57,935 nucleotides of DNA, taken from positions 1-57,935 of the forward strand of contig CAKKTI010000101.1 of NCBI GenBank assembly GCA_920105805.1, read 5' to 3'. Positions 1-10,649 of this stretch are shown piece by piece. Position numbers and translations under genes: made by a program. Source of the stretch: Condylostoma magnum. Lineage: Eukaryota; Ciliophora; Heterotrichea; Heterotrichida; Condylostomatidae. Numbering within the stretch: position 1 is the stretch's first letter; every line of letters begins with the position of its first letter. Below the pieces are notes generated by a model that was not told where the DNA came from, ran no database searches, and was given only the letters and a program-made list of their open reading frames with translations.

Positions 1-328
1 AACCTAAACTTGCCAATTTCACCTAGTAACTTTTATTAGAGTTAACATCAAAATTAAGTTTATTTACAGCTTTACTGAGCTATGGAGTTAATTATGCCAC
101 AGAAACTCCTAATTGCCCAGAAACTTCTTTTAGATTCACTCTAAAACTAGAAGAAGTGGAAGGTGCTGATACATCAATTCTATCTTTCCCGTTTCTATCA
201 AACACAACTTCATTTCTATCTTAGCTAAAAACGCCTAGTTTTGGTACATTTATACGGCGTTTTACTGGTAGGTTACTAATTAAATAGTTTCCTAGTGAAT
301 TCCATACAGCCTGATAATCAATTTCCAT
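1..328 (-). CDS. HU-domain (CCDC81-like) protein, N-terminal part
   Basis: The gene starts with ATG at 328 and runs off the left edge, so only about 109 residues are visible. The segment VWNSLGNYLISNLPVKRRI followed by NVPKLGVF matches the opening of the HU domain found in the centrosome/cilium protein CCDC81 (aromatic-W, amphipathic helix, then a basic turn and a V-P-x-L-G-x-F strand). Reading requires four stop codons as Gln. It stands head-to-head with the PWWP gene, with 27 bp between the two start codons. A second HU-like module opens the dynein frame at 42.45 kb. The family assignment rests on the pattern alone, so it is moderately sure; the role (ciliary or centrosomal) is inferred. 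Confidence 0.55.
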
Positions 329-355
329 TTTATATAACGGAACTGTGTTATAAAT
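329..355. promoter_or_regulatory. 27-bp divergent spacer
   Basis: This is the whole distance between the HU-gene start (minus) and the PWWP-gene start (plus). It is AT-rich and must hold both 5' leaders and core promoter signals, unless these extend into the coding regions. Confidence 0.4.
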
Positions 356-1699
356 ATGTCCGAAAGTGACTAAGAGCCTGATTTTAAGTATAAGGTTGAT
401 TAAGTGGTCTGGGCAAAATTAGACGGACATCCCTGGTGGCCAGCCTTTGTAAGTGAGATTCTAGAATACAGCGATGATGAGGACTCTGATAATCAAACCT
501 TAATCAAATATGTTGTTTAATTCATAGGGGAAAACTCACATGCTGAGGTAGATGAGGACTAAATTGAAGATTTCATGAAAACTTATCATAAAAGATCCAG
601 AACTACTAAAAAACCACTGAAAATTGGTATTGATATAGCCATGAAATTGTATAAAGAGGAGATTGATACTGATGATATTGACGAGTTGAACTAAAAGGCG
701 TTGAGAGGGGAGTACTAGATAAGAGGAGAGGAGAGAAAGAGGAATAAGCTGAAAAAAGTGAATGATGTTTAAGAGCCTTTAAAGATTAAAAAGGTTGTAA
801 AGGAGTAGAAGCCAAAGCCACCTGTAAAGAAATAAGAGCCACGTAAAAAATAGGAGCCTAAAAAATAAATTCCTATTAAAAAAGTTGAAGAAAAGGTGGA
901 TTACTATGCCAAATTTTTAGAGTTATCTCAAGCATTTAATAATAAAGTTTGTAGGCTGCCAAAGCCTGTAGATTTTAGAGTTCAGACAGACACTTATTCC
1001 TAGCTGTAATTAGAAATATTAGACAGAAATATAACAGAGATCTTAAGCACTGATACTCGGTATATCAAATACGAAAACTTGTACTAGGTAACCGAGAAAA
1101 TACTTAATTGTAACAAATCGTCCAATAAACGATTCCTAGATAAAGTATAAAATCTTGCTTCAAGGATTTCAGAGTCATCGGATATCATACTGAAAGATAC
1201 AAGTGAAATATTAAAGTACTACTGAGAGTATTAAAAGTACAATCAAATTGCCTATAATTTATCAATTTTCATAGGCAAGAACTCTAGACTATACCAAGCC
1301 CCGTAACAGAAAAGAGAGCCACCTTCAAGATCATCCAATGATAATGCATAAAAACGGGTAAAACAGCACGAGGATGGAGAGGCAAAGTACTAACCAAGTA
1401 AAAACAACGGACCAAAGTAAAAAATTTTGGAGTTTGGCATCTGCAATGACATTGATCTATGCAAAAATCAAATAAGAAAGCTTTATTAATATTTTGTATA
1501 AAGAAAACTCGAAGATCAGAGTGCCAAAAAAATTGCGATTTTAATAGAAAAAATAGCAAGATTAAGAGATTAATCAATGGGGGAAGAGTACAAGAGCTAA
1601 ATTTAAAGAGTTGTTAAGCATTTTAGGAAAAGGAAGTCGTTATAGGAATCTGAAGCTTTAGAAATAGCCATTGGAAATAAGTAAACTAGTTATTTATGA
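356..1699 (+). CDS. PWWP-domain chromatin protein
   Basis: A 447-residue protein. A PWWP domain lies at about residues 14-85: VVWAKLDGHPWWPAFV is the defining motif that binds methylated histone tails and DNA. A Lys/Pro/Gln-rich linker follows (about 150-200). The C-terminal 70 residues form a helical basic block resembling a TFIIS N-terminal/LEDGF-type bundle, which is an inferred resemblance. Many TAA/TAG codons fall in the linker as Gln and one TGA fills a Trp site (KYYWEY). The frame closes at TGA 1697-1699, which overlaps the next gene's ATG (ATGA). A nuclear, transcription-linked role is likely from the PWWP domain. Confidence 0.75.
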
Positions 1700-2751
1700 A
1701 TAATTTTAATTTAATTGATAGTGACACTGAGTTTTGGAATTAGTATCATAAGAAAACTTAATTAACTGTACTTAATGATAAGATAGATCAACCTGATTAT
1801 AGGAACTTTAAGGTAAAGTAGCTTAAAAGGCAGTTGAAAAGAAGAGAAAAAGCTGTAAAGGAATAATTAACATAAAACTCAATCATTGTAAGGAATAAAA
1901 CCATCAGATAATTAGAAAAAGTGTTTGAGGAGTATAAAAAGACGTATTAGTTGAACTTTGAAAGGATGATAGAGGATTATGAAGATTTAAGAGTAGTTTT
2001 GAGTTAACGTAACAGAGATATACATCATCTGCTGGGTTTGGTGAGGAAGTAAGAACTTTTTATTATACAAAACAGACTTAATCAGCCTTAAAGAACTAAA
2101 AGAAGATAAATTGTACCGGATAAACAGTCAGAAGGAAATGATGAAAAATCGTAATATACTGCTTTATATGCATAATATGGACTACTTAAAGAAGTTGTTG
2201 GTTTGTATTAAAAAACAGCAGAAGAGTGCAAGGAGAAGTATAATATACTACATTTAAAACACGAATAATTAAAAATACAGCACATATAGGAAAAAGAGGA
2301 AATCAAGTAACAATTAAGACAAGAGTACACTGATACTCTAGCTTAAGCTGAATTGGTAAAGCAAGAATACTATGATTTTAAGCAAAAAACACTAAATGAA
2401 CTTGAAATCAGAGAGTAAATGAACAAAAAGTACTAATTACAAATCAATTAACTCCAAAACGAGTTGAAACTAGCAAAATTCGTAATACAAAACCCTTGTT
2501 TAAAGTCCAAAATGCATGAGAAACTAGGAGATTATATACAGGATTCTAGAAAATCTCCTAAAACTTAATAAAGAAAGCGAAGAAATGAAATATCACCAAA
2601 AAGGCAAATCAACAGTCGATAAACTTTTGCTAAGAGTTCCTTCGATAGAATGCTGACACCCCGAGAAAGATCAATACTACAATACCCAATACACTTCAGG
2701 AATCAAACAAATCGATCTATAAGTATTACAATCCCAGTTAAGAAACTATAA
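1696..2751 (+). CDS. Coiled-coil protein, unknown role
   Basis: About 351 residues, dominated by charged, Gln/Glu/Lys-rich heptad-like sequence (about residues 20-270), ending in a basic, Ser-rich tail (ISITIPVKKL). No recognisable enzyme domain. It begins at an ATG overlapping the TGA of the PWWP gene by four bases and is in the -1 frame relative to it. The end is taken at the tandem TAA TAA (2749-2754), after which the sequence becomes AT-rich until the next ATG. A later internal Met could be the true start; a frameshift fusion with the PWWP protein is possible but unsupported. Confidence 0.55.
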
Positions 2752-2836
2752 TAAAACCCCTATTTTTCTTAATCTTCGCGGCAAACTTAAAATATGAATA
2801 AATTTGACTAAATATGCGCGAATTATAATAATAATT

Positions 2837-3376
2837 ATGAGATATATTGAGAATTCCTCAAAAGACATACAAAGCAAAGAATTTAGCCTACATTGGGCCC
2901 AAGCTACTCAAAAAGGTGGTAAATAACCTTTACTAACCCTAGCACTTCCAGGGTAGAATGACTTACTTAGCTCCATGGATGTTTATCTAAACTCAACAGA
3001 TGAAAGTGACTCAAGCTGGAAGCCTAAGGATGATTTGAAGCTTATGTAAACTACTAATTAAAACTGGAAGAAAATTGCTTAGAACTTAGGAAATAGAAGT
3101 CCTAAGAAAGTCAAGCAGAGAGTACTGGAATTGGGAGCAGTAAACTGCTTAGATTTCAAGGTAAAAGCATCTAAGTCACATACAAACAAATTTGCTAAAA
3201 GACGACAAGTGACTAGAAAGCCTGTAACAATTTAAAACAAGTAAAGTAAAGAAATGACGGTATAAGACAAAAAGGAGCTATTGGATTGCCTTTATAAAAG
3301 AATGGCGGACTTACAGGGAATAATACAGAAAACAAATAAAGAGTTAGACAAGGTTTCAACTAATCTAAGAAACTGA
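2837..3376 (+). CDS. Myb/SANT-like small protein
   Basis: A 179-residue protein. Around residues 55-100 the sequence SSWKPKDDLKLMQTTNQNWK followed by KIAQNLGNRSPKKVKQRVLEL has the spacing of a SANT/Myb helix-turn-helix (W...L......W..IA..LG.R....VK.R). A basic stretch and a short coiled coil follow. TGA at 3374-3376 is taken as the stop because further reading is simply antisense to the convergent gene 20 bp away. Likely a chromatin or DNA-binding protein; only the single repeat is visible, so specificity cannot be given. Confidence 0.6.
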
Positions 3377-3396
3377 TTATTTATTTAATTTTTTAA

Positions 3397-4077
3397 CTAA
3401 CTAACATGCGTTGAATATCTACAACCTGCTGAGCAATTAGAACACATATTGCAGCAAGTGTAATAAGCATCTGCCCCGCACCCTTTACAACTGTAATACT
3501 TAACTCTACCACTGTGATATTAGCAAGAGTTTTAGGTATTTTATCTAGGGATATACTTCTACCTGCACATTCGACACTATACACTCTTCAATTCATTACT
3601 GATTTATATACTAATTTACTCTTTTAACTGGACATTCTCTTACTAGAATTGATTGTTACTATTAACCAGAGTATTTATTTAGTTTTGCAGCTCTTAGATT
3701 CTTTGCTATGATACAGGATCAATTTAAGTTTTCACATGTTCTAAATTTTTCACAATATTCTCTGAAATTCCCTAACTGTACTAGTTCTACTCATTACTAG
3801 TTTCGTATCCTTGAAGTCTTTGCTTAACCATTTATAATTCAGAGAGTACTTAATGATATTTTACAACATTTTCTTACAATTCTTATTCTGCCCGCATTCT
3901 ACGGGCATTTTCCTATTCAACTCTTGTTTCTAATTGCTTATTCTTTCTTTATAGCTCATCGATCTATATTACAAATTGCTCTAAATTAGCATTGTAAGTT
4001 CCTAGCATCTGCCTCACTTCAGTTTCTGACATGTACCCGGGTGGCGCTTCGTCTAGTCCTAGTAAATCAGCATCCAT
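3397..4077 (-). CDS. Coiled-coil protein with C-terminal Cys/His cluster
   Basis: A 226-residue protein. A coiled coil of about residues 25-165 is followed by a compact C-terminal module with eight or more Cys plus His, beginning CRMCRQKYIP, then SCQYHSGRVKYYSC, then CCNMCSNCSAGC. This pattern (paired CxxC, a YH.G block and a Cys-rich tail) looks like a zinc-binding fold, but I cannot name the family. The start codon lies one base after the stop of the upstream kinase-like gene. The end TAG at 3397-3399 lies 20 bp from the convergent Myb-like gene. Confidence 0.6.
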
Positions 4078-4078
4078 T

Positions 4079-5536
4079 TTAAATTCTTTTATTAAAGTAA
4101 TACCGATCTGATAAACGTGAACTTGCAGCTGTATTGCGATCAGCTGAAGGATTATGCTTTATAACTCTTCTAATATCCCTGGTATTGCGTGGTATTTAAA
4201 AGTGCTCAGTTTCGTAGTTGTTGTAGTTAATTGTGATTTAGGCGGATTTGGTAGTTTAGACGCTAGCTACACTAGATGCATCAGACTTCTCATGACTGTC
4301 TTGCCTTCTTGATCTTCTTATAGGTGTTCTTAGTCTCTGTGGTTTATCATTTGTAACAATTAGCCCTGAGTTAAAATACTAAGAATCCTTTTTGGCTCTA
4401 GGAGTTCTTAACCTTGTATTTCTGTCTGGGGATATGGAGGATCTTAAAACAATTCCTCTTGATTCCTTTGTTTGTTAATTCACTTTATTTTCAATGTATT
4501 GATTTTCATCTCTATATGAGACTCTTTTGCCTGATTGTGGAGATCTACTGGAACTTGAAGGTAATTTTTGTAAGGAAGCAAGTTATTAAACACCAGAGAA
4601 ATTTAAAGCTCCAGGGTCAATACACATAGTTCCCCTCCTACTTTCATCTAAATAAACCTCTTATTAGCTTATTAAATGCTCTAATTAAGCACAGTTTCTT
4701 ACTTCATTTAGATTTAGATTAGAGTCATTTGCTTCTCTTACAAATAGATTCATCAGGAATTGATAAGACGGCTTTTATTCATATTGTAAGCCCTTTACGT
4801 AATTAAAGTAATCGTAAAAGCATTCCGGCATATTTTAACATAAGTCTTCTAATTTTACTTACTAGTGTATTGTAAGAATGTCTCTTTTACTAAAATTGTT
4901 CTTTATTCATGGTAAACTGCCTAAATTTAAGTATAACAGCAAATATCCTAAACTTTCTAAATCATCTCTAGGACTCGGTGACATAGACTATAAGGAATTA
5001 GTAGAAGCAAACCTTAAATCACCGTTATAATGAACATTTCGCCTAAATGGGAAATTCTCATTAGTAAAAGGATCAAGATATCTTCTTGCTTATCCAAAAT
5101 TTACTAAATATACAGGATTTTGGCTTCTTTATCTACCAAATTATACTGAATCCAAGCCTATATCTCTATGTACATAACCCTCTTAATGGAATTTTTCAAG
5201 AATTTCCAGGAGAAGTATTGCTATTTTATATATTCCCAAGAAATTATCAACATATTCAACTTCGCTCATAGCTTCTTTCAGCGTCTTTCCTAATAATTCA
5301 TAAACTATAGCAAATCCTTAATCATGCTTTCCTTGTCAATACAGCTTAGGAATACCCGAACTGTCAAATTTTTAAAGAATTTATGACTAAATTTATAGTT
5401 ATGATGAATGGTTTCCACATGTCTCGAATAAAATTGTAACCTTTTACAAGTTAGATAGTCTTTCTCCTAAATAAAGATCATAATCTGGAAAGCTTTTTTA
5501 TTTCTCTATAGTTCTAAAGGCTTTATTAATAATCAT
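4079..5536 (-). CDS. Casein-kinase-1-like protein, catalytically degenerate
   Basis: A 485-residue protein. The first about 300 residues align with the CK1 fold: VHRDIGLDSV (catalytic loop, residues 122-131), YLVNFGQARRYLDPFTNENF (activation loop), RDDLESLGYLLLYLNLGSLP (the CK1 hallmark helix). Several catalytic residues are missing: the loop Lys after HRD is replaced (HRDIGLDS instead of HRDxKPxN), the DFG aspartate is Asn146, and no VAIK-type lysine is evident. The C-terminal 180 residues are Ser/Arg-rich and low complexity. Likely a pseudokinase or scaffold; this is inferred from the missing residues. It ends at TAA, one base before the next ATG. Confidence 0.8.
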
Positions 5537-5739
5537 TTTATATATTACAATATGGATTAAGATTATCGGATACTATGTGTTTATAATTAAAATAACTGAA
5601 AACAATTGCATATCTAAAACAAATTACAAGCCTTTGATTTCTTCAACAAAGGAATCTTTAATAAATAATACAGACTTTCCAATCCCTAGCTTTTTTTATC
5701 TCTTAATAACCCTAAACTTTTGCATTCTCCAATTTAAAA

Positions 5740-6264
5740 ATGAGACGCGGTGGATATGAGGCATCAAGAAGCGGAGCTAGGACTAAATCTCCAGGTGGAC
5801 GCAGAGGTTTAGAAAGAAGAGGACTAACTGAGGATGAGATTGAGGAAATAAGAGAAGCTTTTAATCTTTTTGACACTGATGGCTCAGGGACCATAGATCC
5901 AAGAGAGCTCCGGGCAGCAATGCAGAGTTTGGGATTTGAGAGTAAGAACCCAACAATCTACTCAATGATTGCTGATTTGGATAGACTTGGAAGTTCTATT
6001 GATTTCGACTAATTCTTAGATGCAATTACGGAAAAACTGGGGGATAAGGAATCAAGAAATGGAATTGAAAAGATTTTTGAGTTGTTTGATGATGATAGGA
6101 GTGGAAACATTAATCTTAATAATCTTAGAAGAGTTGCCAAGGAGCTTGGCGAGACAATGAGTGTAGATGAGCTAAATGAAATGCTCGAACGCGCTGCCAG
6201 CAATGGAAATGAAATTACTAGAGAAGATTTCTATACCATTATGACTAAAAGAGCGTTCCCTTAG
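5740..6264 (+). CDS. Centrin
   Basis: A 174-residue EF-hand protein of normal centrin length, with a short basic N-terminus ([20 protein letters not shown]) before the first helix. EF loops: [12 protein letters not shown] is canonical (about 45-56); loop 2 is degenerate; [12 protein letters not shown] (about 117-128) is nearly canonical; loop 4 is degenerate. [12 protein letters not shown] is a strong centrin signature. The TAA at 6010-6012 is an internal Gln (DFDQFLDAI). It closes with TAG TAA directly after ...KRAFP, where centrins end. Acts in basal bodies and contractile/cortical fibres. Confidence 0.93.
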
Positions 6265-6907
6265 TAATATTAGATTTTAGTAAATTGGGATAAAGTTTGA
6301 AAGCTTTATGGGGAATTGTTTATTATAAATTATAGGAATTTTATGAGGCTTGGCACTTTATCAAAAGATGATAAATCCTAGTAGTATTTTAATTCTTGTT
6401 ATTACTTTTGTCTATATAGGCATTGCTTAAATACAAAGATAACTGTGTAAATATACAGGTAAAGAGTTAAATAAATTTTAAGGTACAGATGAAAAGGCTT
6501 TAAGTTGATTACTACTTTCATCATAAATTCTAAGACGAGGGAAAAATGTATTTAAAATTATACATATAAAAGCCATATTTGTAGGAATACATATTAATAT
6601 GATAAAAGAACTCTTGTTTATGAAATGATATAAGGTAGTAATAGTAAATTTAATAGTTTTTTCTTAAACACTTAATAACTTCCATCATTTGTAACAACTT
6701 TGTGATAAAATAAGCATTAATATATATAAGAATGCTTACATAAATATTGAATTTTCAGTATGTTACATGCATATTGAATAAAATTAAAATTAATAAAGTC
6801 TTTTTACTTGCAGCTATATTCCTTAATGTATTTTTTATTAGCCTTTACATATTTTCGCTATAAATTAATCAGAACTAATAATTACCATTTATAAAATCTA
6901 AGAAAAT
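6265..6907. other. AT-rich intergenic region
   Basis: About 640 bp between centrin and the FLYWCH-type gene. It is very AT-rich with stop codons in all frames, and I see no gene, RNA or repeat in it. It presumably holds the centrin 3' end and the promoter of the next gene. Confidence 0.6.
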
Positions 6908-7465
6908 ATGAAAAATAGAAAGGATTGTAAGGTATTGTTTTCTTATCACAAGCATTCTGAAAACCCTAAAAAGATCTATTTTAGATGCGCTGACAAACGC
7001 TGTAAAGCAAAATTCTATTTCAACAAGTAAAAACAAAAGATCACTTATGGAAGGTTTGATCATCTGCCTTATCATAACCACAAAAGAGTAAGAAAAGCAA
7101 GTGAGATCAAAAGTATGAAAATCAAGGATTTTTAGAAAAACCCGGATCTTTTACAGAAAAGATAGCCTATAATAAGCTATGAGTACAAACGAATAGATAA
7201 TAGCGAAAGAGATGATGAAAGTAAGTTTTTATAGACTAATCTGGAAACCTTGAAATTAAATCCTCTGACTAACCAATGATAGGAAGTTTTACAATAATAC
7301 AATCAGCTTTAAATGTGAATATGAAGAACGAGAAATAATCAGCCATAGAGCTTACCTATTGAGCTTTTTATTGCAACTGACTAACCATAGCAGATTAGAT
7401 AGCATTTGATTGAGAGACATAGAGATACTTTTAGTATAAACGAGTAGATTACTAATATTTTATAA
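6908..7465 (+). CDS. FLYWCH-type zinc-finger protein
   Basis: About 185 residues. The N-terminus has a C-x4-C...H-x-H zinc finger of the FLYWCH/WRKY-GCM1 class: IYFRCADKRCKAKFYF, then about 20 residues, then LPYHNHKR. The rest is polar and of unknown role. Such fingers occur in DNA-binding proteins and in some transposase N-termini; no transposase domain follows. The end is uncertain: in-frame TGA TAG (about 7277), two further TGA, and TAA at 7463-7465 are all possible stops. I chose the last because the sequence stays protein-like up to it and becomes AT-rich after. Confidence 0.5.
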
Positions 7466-7555
7466 ATTTTCATGTTTTATTCATTTTCGAAAATTATCCC
7501 TTATTGTTTGAATCAAAGAGCATATAATCAAACTTTTCTCATAAGAATATATAAT

Positions 7556-8086
7556 ATGAAAAAGTAGGGTAAAAAGAAAATTTTCAAGTTTTTACTATGT
7601 GAGCCCTTTGAACCTCACTGGCCTAGAATCCGAGAAGAATAAAGTCATCAATTAAGTACTGTTTTATTCAACGAAATAACCAGTAGATAGCCTTATATAT
7701 AAAAATCATAAGATATTGCCTAAAAGCGAATCAAAATTGATGAAAACTAAGAAAAATAGGTATTTGACTTAATATACGGGATAAATAATATAGCTAATAG
7801 AATTAAAACCTGTCATTTTGTTATTCTTTTAGAATCTGATGTTAATTTCATCCTGCTAGAGCCATTATTGCATCTTTGCACCTAATCAACTATACCGCAT
7901 ATAGTGGTATAGCAAAACATACTAAGAGAAAAAATATAACCCTTACTTCCAGCTGAGAACTTAACTGCATTAGCCATCACTAATCCTAATAACTTTCCCC
8001 TAACAATGGCCTTTTTACAGCAATTTACTACTCAGAGATAACAAATAAGATCATTACAAGTCAGAAGAATAGAAATAACAAGATGA
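7556..8086 (+). CDS. L7Ae/Rpp38-like RNA-binding protein
   Basis: About 176 residues in the same frame as the FLYWCH gene but separated from it by an AT-rich stretch. After a basic N-terminus (MKKQGKKKIFKF), the segment FDLIYGINNIANRIKTCHFV, then ILLESDV, then EPLLHLCTQSTIPHIVV, then REKIQPLL and LTALAI follows the L7Ae/Gadd45-type pattern, most like the RNase P/MRP subunit Rpp38 (L.lGvN.v.r.l....l.l.....v.p..l...L..LC....vP...v). It is taken to end at TGA 8084-8086, 14 bp from the convergent ankyrin gene; TAG 8090 is an alternative. Fusion with the preceding gene cannot be excluded. Confidence 0.45.
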
Positions 8087-8100
8087 ATTTAGTTTAATGA

Positions 8101-9444
8101 TTACATAATAAAACAAAGGCCACATGCTGTATTCTTCCCAGTATTTTCAATAACAAAGGGCTCATTTTTCCTTATATTTTCCTCTTACAATTTGCTAAGA
8201 ATCCTTGTTCTATGTCCTAATTTATTAATTCCGATTCCCATAAGCATTTGGTCATTTACAGGAAATTTTCAATTAACCATTCCAACTAGACTATCAAAGT
8301 CATCATACCCCGCCTCTTAGAACTTGACATATAAATCTTCCAGTCCTATACTATACAATCAGTCTCTTAAGTTCCCAGCATGTCCTATCCTACTAGTAGA
8401 GTTACTCGGGGTTGTACAGCAGGTAATTAATCTACTTTTCTACTACGGTTGTACATAATTAGGCTATAATAGCCCGGCTGCTTCTTCTAACTTGTATAGT
8501 AACCGGGCCCTATGGCCCGGTTTTCTTATACCTATCAATGCTAAATCTGCCATGGTAATCGGCATTGGGGAAGTCATTTAATCTATCATTGCCTATATAT
8601 CGTCATATCCATCATCTAGTAAACCTTTGTATAGCTATTCCAGGCCTATTTGTCTTAATCAGTCATATAAAGGTAATCGATTGCTTAATTCCTCCTCAAA
8701 TGAACTTTCACTTTCTAGCATTTATTAAAGCTTGACTACTCTACTAGCTCCCTCGGATGGGGTTATTAATGAAGAGTTTTGAATAACATTCTCAGTAAGC
8801 TCACTAAGGCTACTGGATATGTCTAAATCATTGTCATAATGGCTCAATGCGTAACTATTTGATACTGAAAATGTATTGTTTTAGTTAAACAGATCATCTA
8901 ATTCAGGATGGCCGTACATAATAGGAGTTTTGCCAAACAAGTCCTCTTATAAAGCATTTCCCCCATATCTTAGTAAATATTTACAGGTTTTTTCATCCTT
9001 TTGCATAGCAGAGAGATGCAGAGGAGTTCTTTCATTATCTCCTGACTTTAGATTGGGATCACCCTAATACTAAATCAGTAGATCTATTATTTTATGGTTC
9101 TTATTAACCATAGCAGCATGTATAGGGGCATTATTTTCATTATTAAGTTGGTTAGGATTAGCGTGATATTTCAACAGTATTTATACAATGCTCTCTAGAT
9201 TATTATCAACAGAAAAATGTAGGGGAGTTTCACCTAGGTTATTAGGAACATTAGGATTCGCACCCCGCTCTAGCAAAAATTAAATTACTTATATATGTTC
9301 ACATACCACTGCTCTGTATAAAGGAGTTCAACCTAGTCCAGGATCTCTGTGATTTAAGTGGCTTGGTTATGCGTTAATTGCCTATTCAACTGCACTGAGC
9401 AATCCAATTCTACAAGCTTTATGTAAGTCTATTACACCTTCCAT
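8101..9444 (-). CDS. Ankyrin-repeat and double SAM-domain protein
   Basis: A 447-residue protein. Five or so ankyrin repeats occupy residues about 5-190 (GWTPLYRAV, GETPLHFSVDN, NAPIHAAM, ERTPLHLSAM). The repeats are followed by an acidic Ser-rich linker and two SAM domains: LYDWLRQIGLEQLYKGLLDD (about 270) and LRDWLYSIGLEDLYVKF (about 375). TGA supplies the Trp in the first ankyrin repeat (LGWTPL) and in both SAM domains (DWL), all conserved Trp positions, which supports the code. Likely a scaffold or adaptor protein. The first TAA after NTACGLCFIM is taken as the end. Confidence 0.85.
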
Positions 9445-9872
9445 TTTAAAAGATTATATGATTATTATTCGATGCATAAATATTGTGTTAGGGAATTAAA
9501 TTAGGAATTAATTTGAGATATTCTTTGAATTTTAAAGAAATCGTTCTTAATAAGTGTATGCATAAGGTTCTTATGCTAAAACTTACAATGTATATATAGA
9601 ATTAACCAAATCTGGAATAATGATTCCTTTATACAGGTGAAAACGCTAAATTATTATATTCAATAACTTTAAGCATTAGATAGTATTGAACCAAATCGAT
9701 TATAAATAAACATGATTAAAATCTCAGATTATTTTGAATTCAATGCTCCTATTCAACAATAATCCTAATCCTTACTATTATATTCTTATTAGTTATTCAT
9801 AATATCTTCTTATAAATCAGTAGATAACAATCTTAATACAAGCTTTTAACTTATAAAACGAATAGTATAAAA
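9445..9872. other. Divergent intergenic region
   Basis: About 430 bp of AT-rich sequence between the ankyrin-SAM start (minus) and the EF-hand-like start (plus). It is the widest divergent spacer in the window. No gene or repeat recognised; it presumably holds both promoters. Confidence 0.5.
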
Positions 9873-10649
9873 ATGGGGTGTACATTATCTAAAGAAGATG
9901 AGGATCTAGAAGAATAAGCCTTATGTAACGAAGAGTAATCAATCTAATTCTCTTAAATAAGTGCTTGTTTCATTGATTTCACAGTAAGAAAGTATTGTTC
10001 TAATACAACTACATTTTAACTAAACCAATAATAATTTACTAGAATTTTAGAAGTATTAGATACTCCCTTAGACGAAAGAATGACTAGATGATTTGATTAG
10101 TTTAAATAAGGATAGTTTTATAATGGAAGATTGTTTTTAACATTTGCAATTATGTTAGGAAAAAGTAAACCATTACAAAAAAGCAGACTTTTATTTGAGT
10201 TATATGACACATAAGAGGAAGGAATACTTACCTATGATTAACTATAAGGAATGGTATAAAATATGTTTGAATTATCAGTCAACTTCTCTATGAGACTATT
10301 TAATGGTAACTTTCACTCATATGATATATAATACTTTGATCTAATAAGATACTAAAACACCTTAAAATCTGCTAAGCCTTATTTAATTCAAGCTTATTTA
10401 AACATACTGGGATAAGACACAATAAAGCAGTCACAGTTTATAAAGATTTTTGATTCCGATAAAAACCAAGGACTTTTAACACAATCCGGGCTAAGAACAT
10501 GAGCGATAAAACTTATCTAATAATCAAATTGATAAAAAGACTAAGACAGCAATGTTATTCGCAGTGAGGAAGTAAGTGAACTAGATAAAAGTGAAGATTC
10601 TTACCAAGTGTAGTTATTTAACATGTATTAGGGGGTATTAAAATTATGA
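9873..10649 (+). CDS. EF-hand-like protein with N-terminal acylation motif
   Basis: A 258-residue protein opening MGCTLSKEDED, a good N-myristoylation/palmitoylation signal (Gly2, Cys3, Ser6). The middle (about 80-230) has EF-hand-like helices, with LLFELYDTQEEGILTYDQLQ and FIKIFDSDKNQGLLTQSGLR resembling two EF loops of the calcineurin-B/NCS type; the first is degenerate. Probably a membrane-anchored calcium-sensor-like protein (inference). TGA 10647-10649 ends it and overlaps the next gene's ATG by four bases. Confidence 0.6.

Noticed and set aside
1-35. Telomere at the window edge
   Set aside because: The first bases (AACCTAAACTTGCC) resemble a telomere unit only briefly and do not repeat; the right edge shows none either.
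3393-3584. 63-residue minus-strand frame with hydrophobic stretch (ITLAAICVLIAQQVV)
   Set aside because: It is an alternative frame of the Cys-rich C-terminus of the gene at 3397-4077; the coiled-coil frame continues through it without a break under the ambiguous code and explains the Cys spacing.
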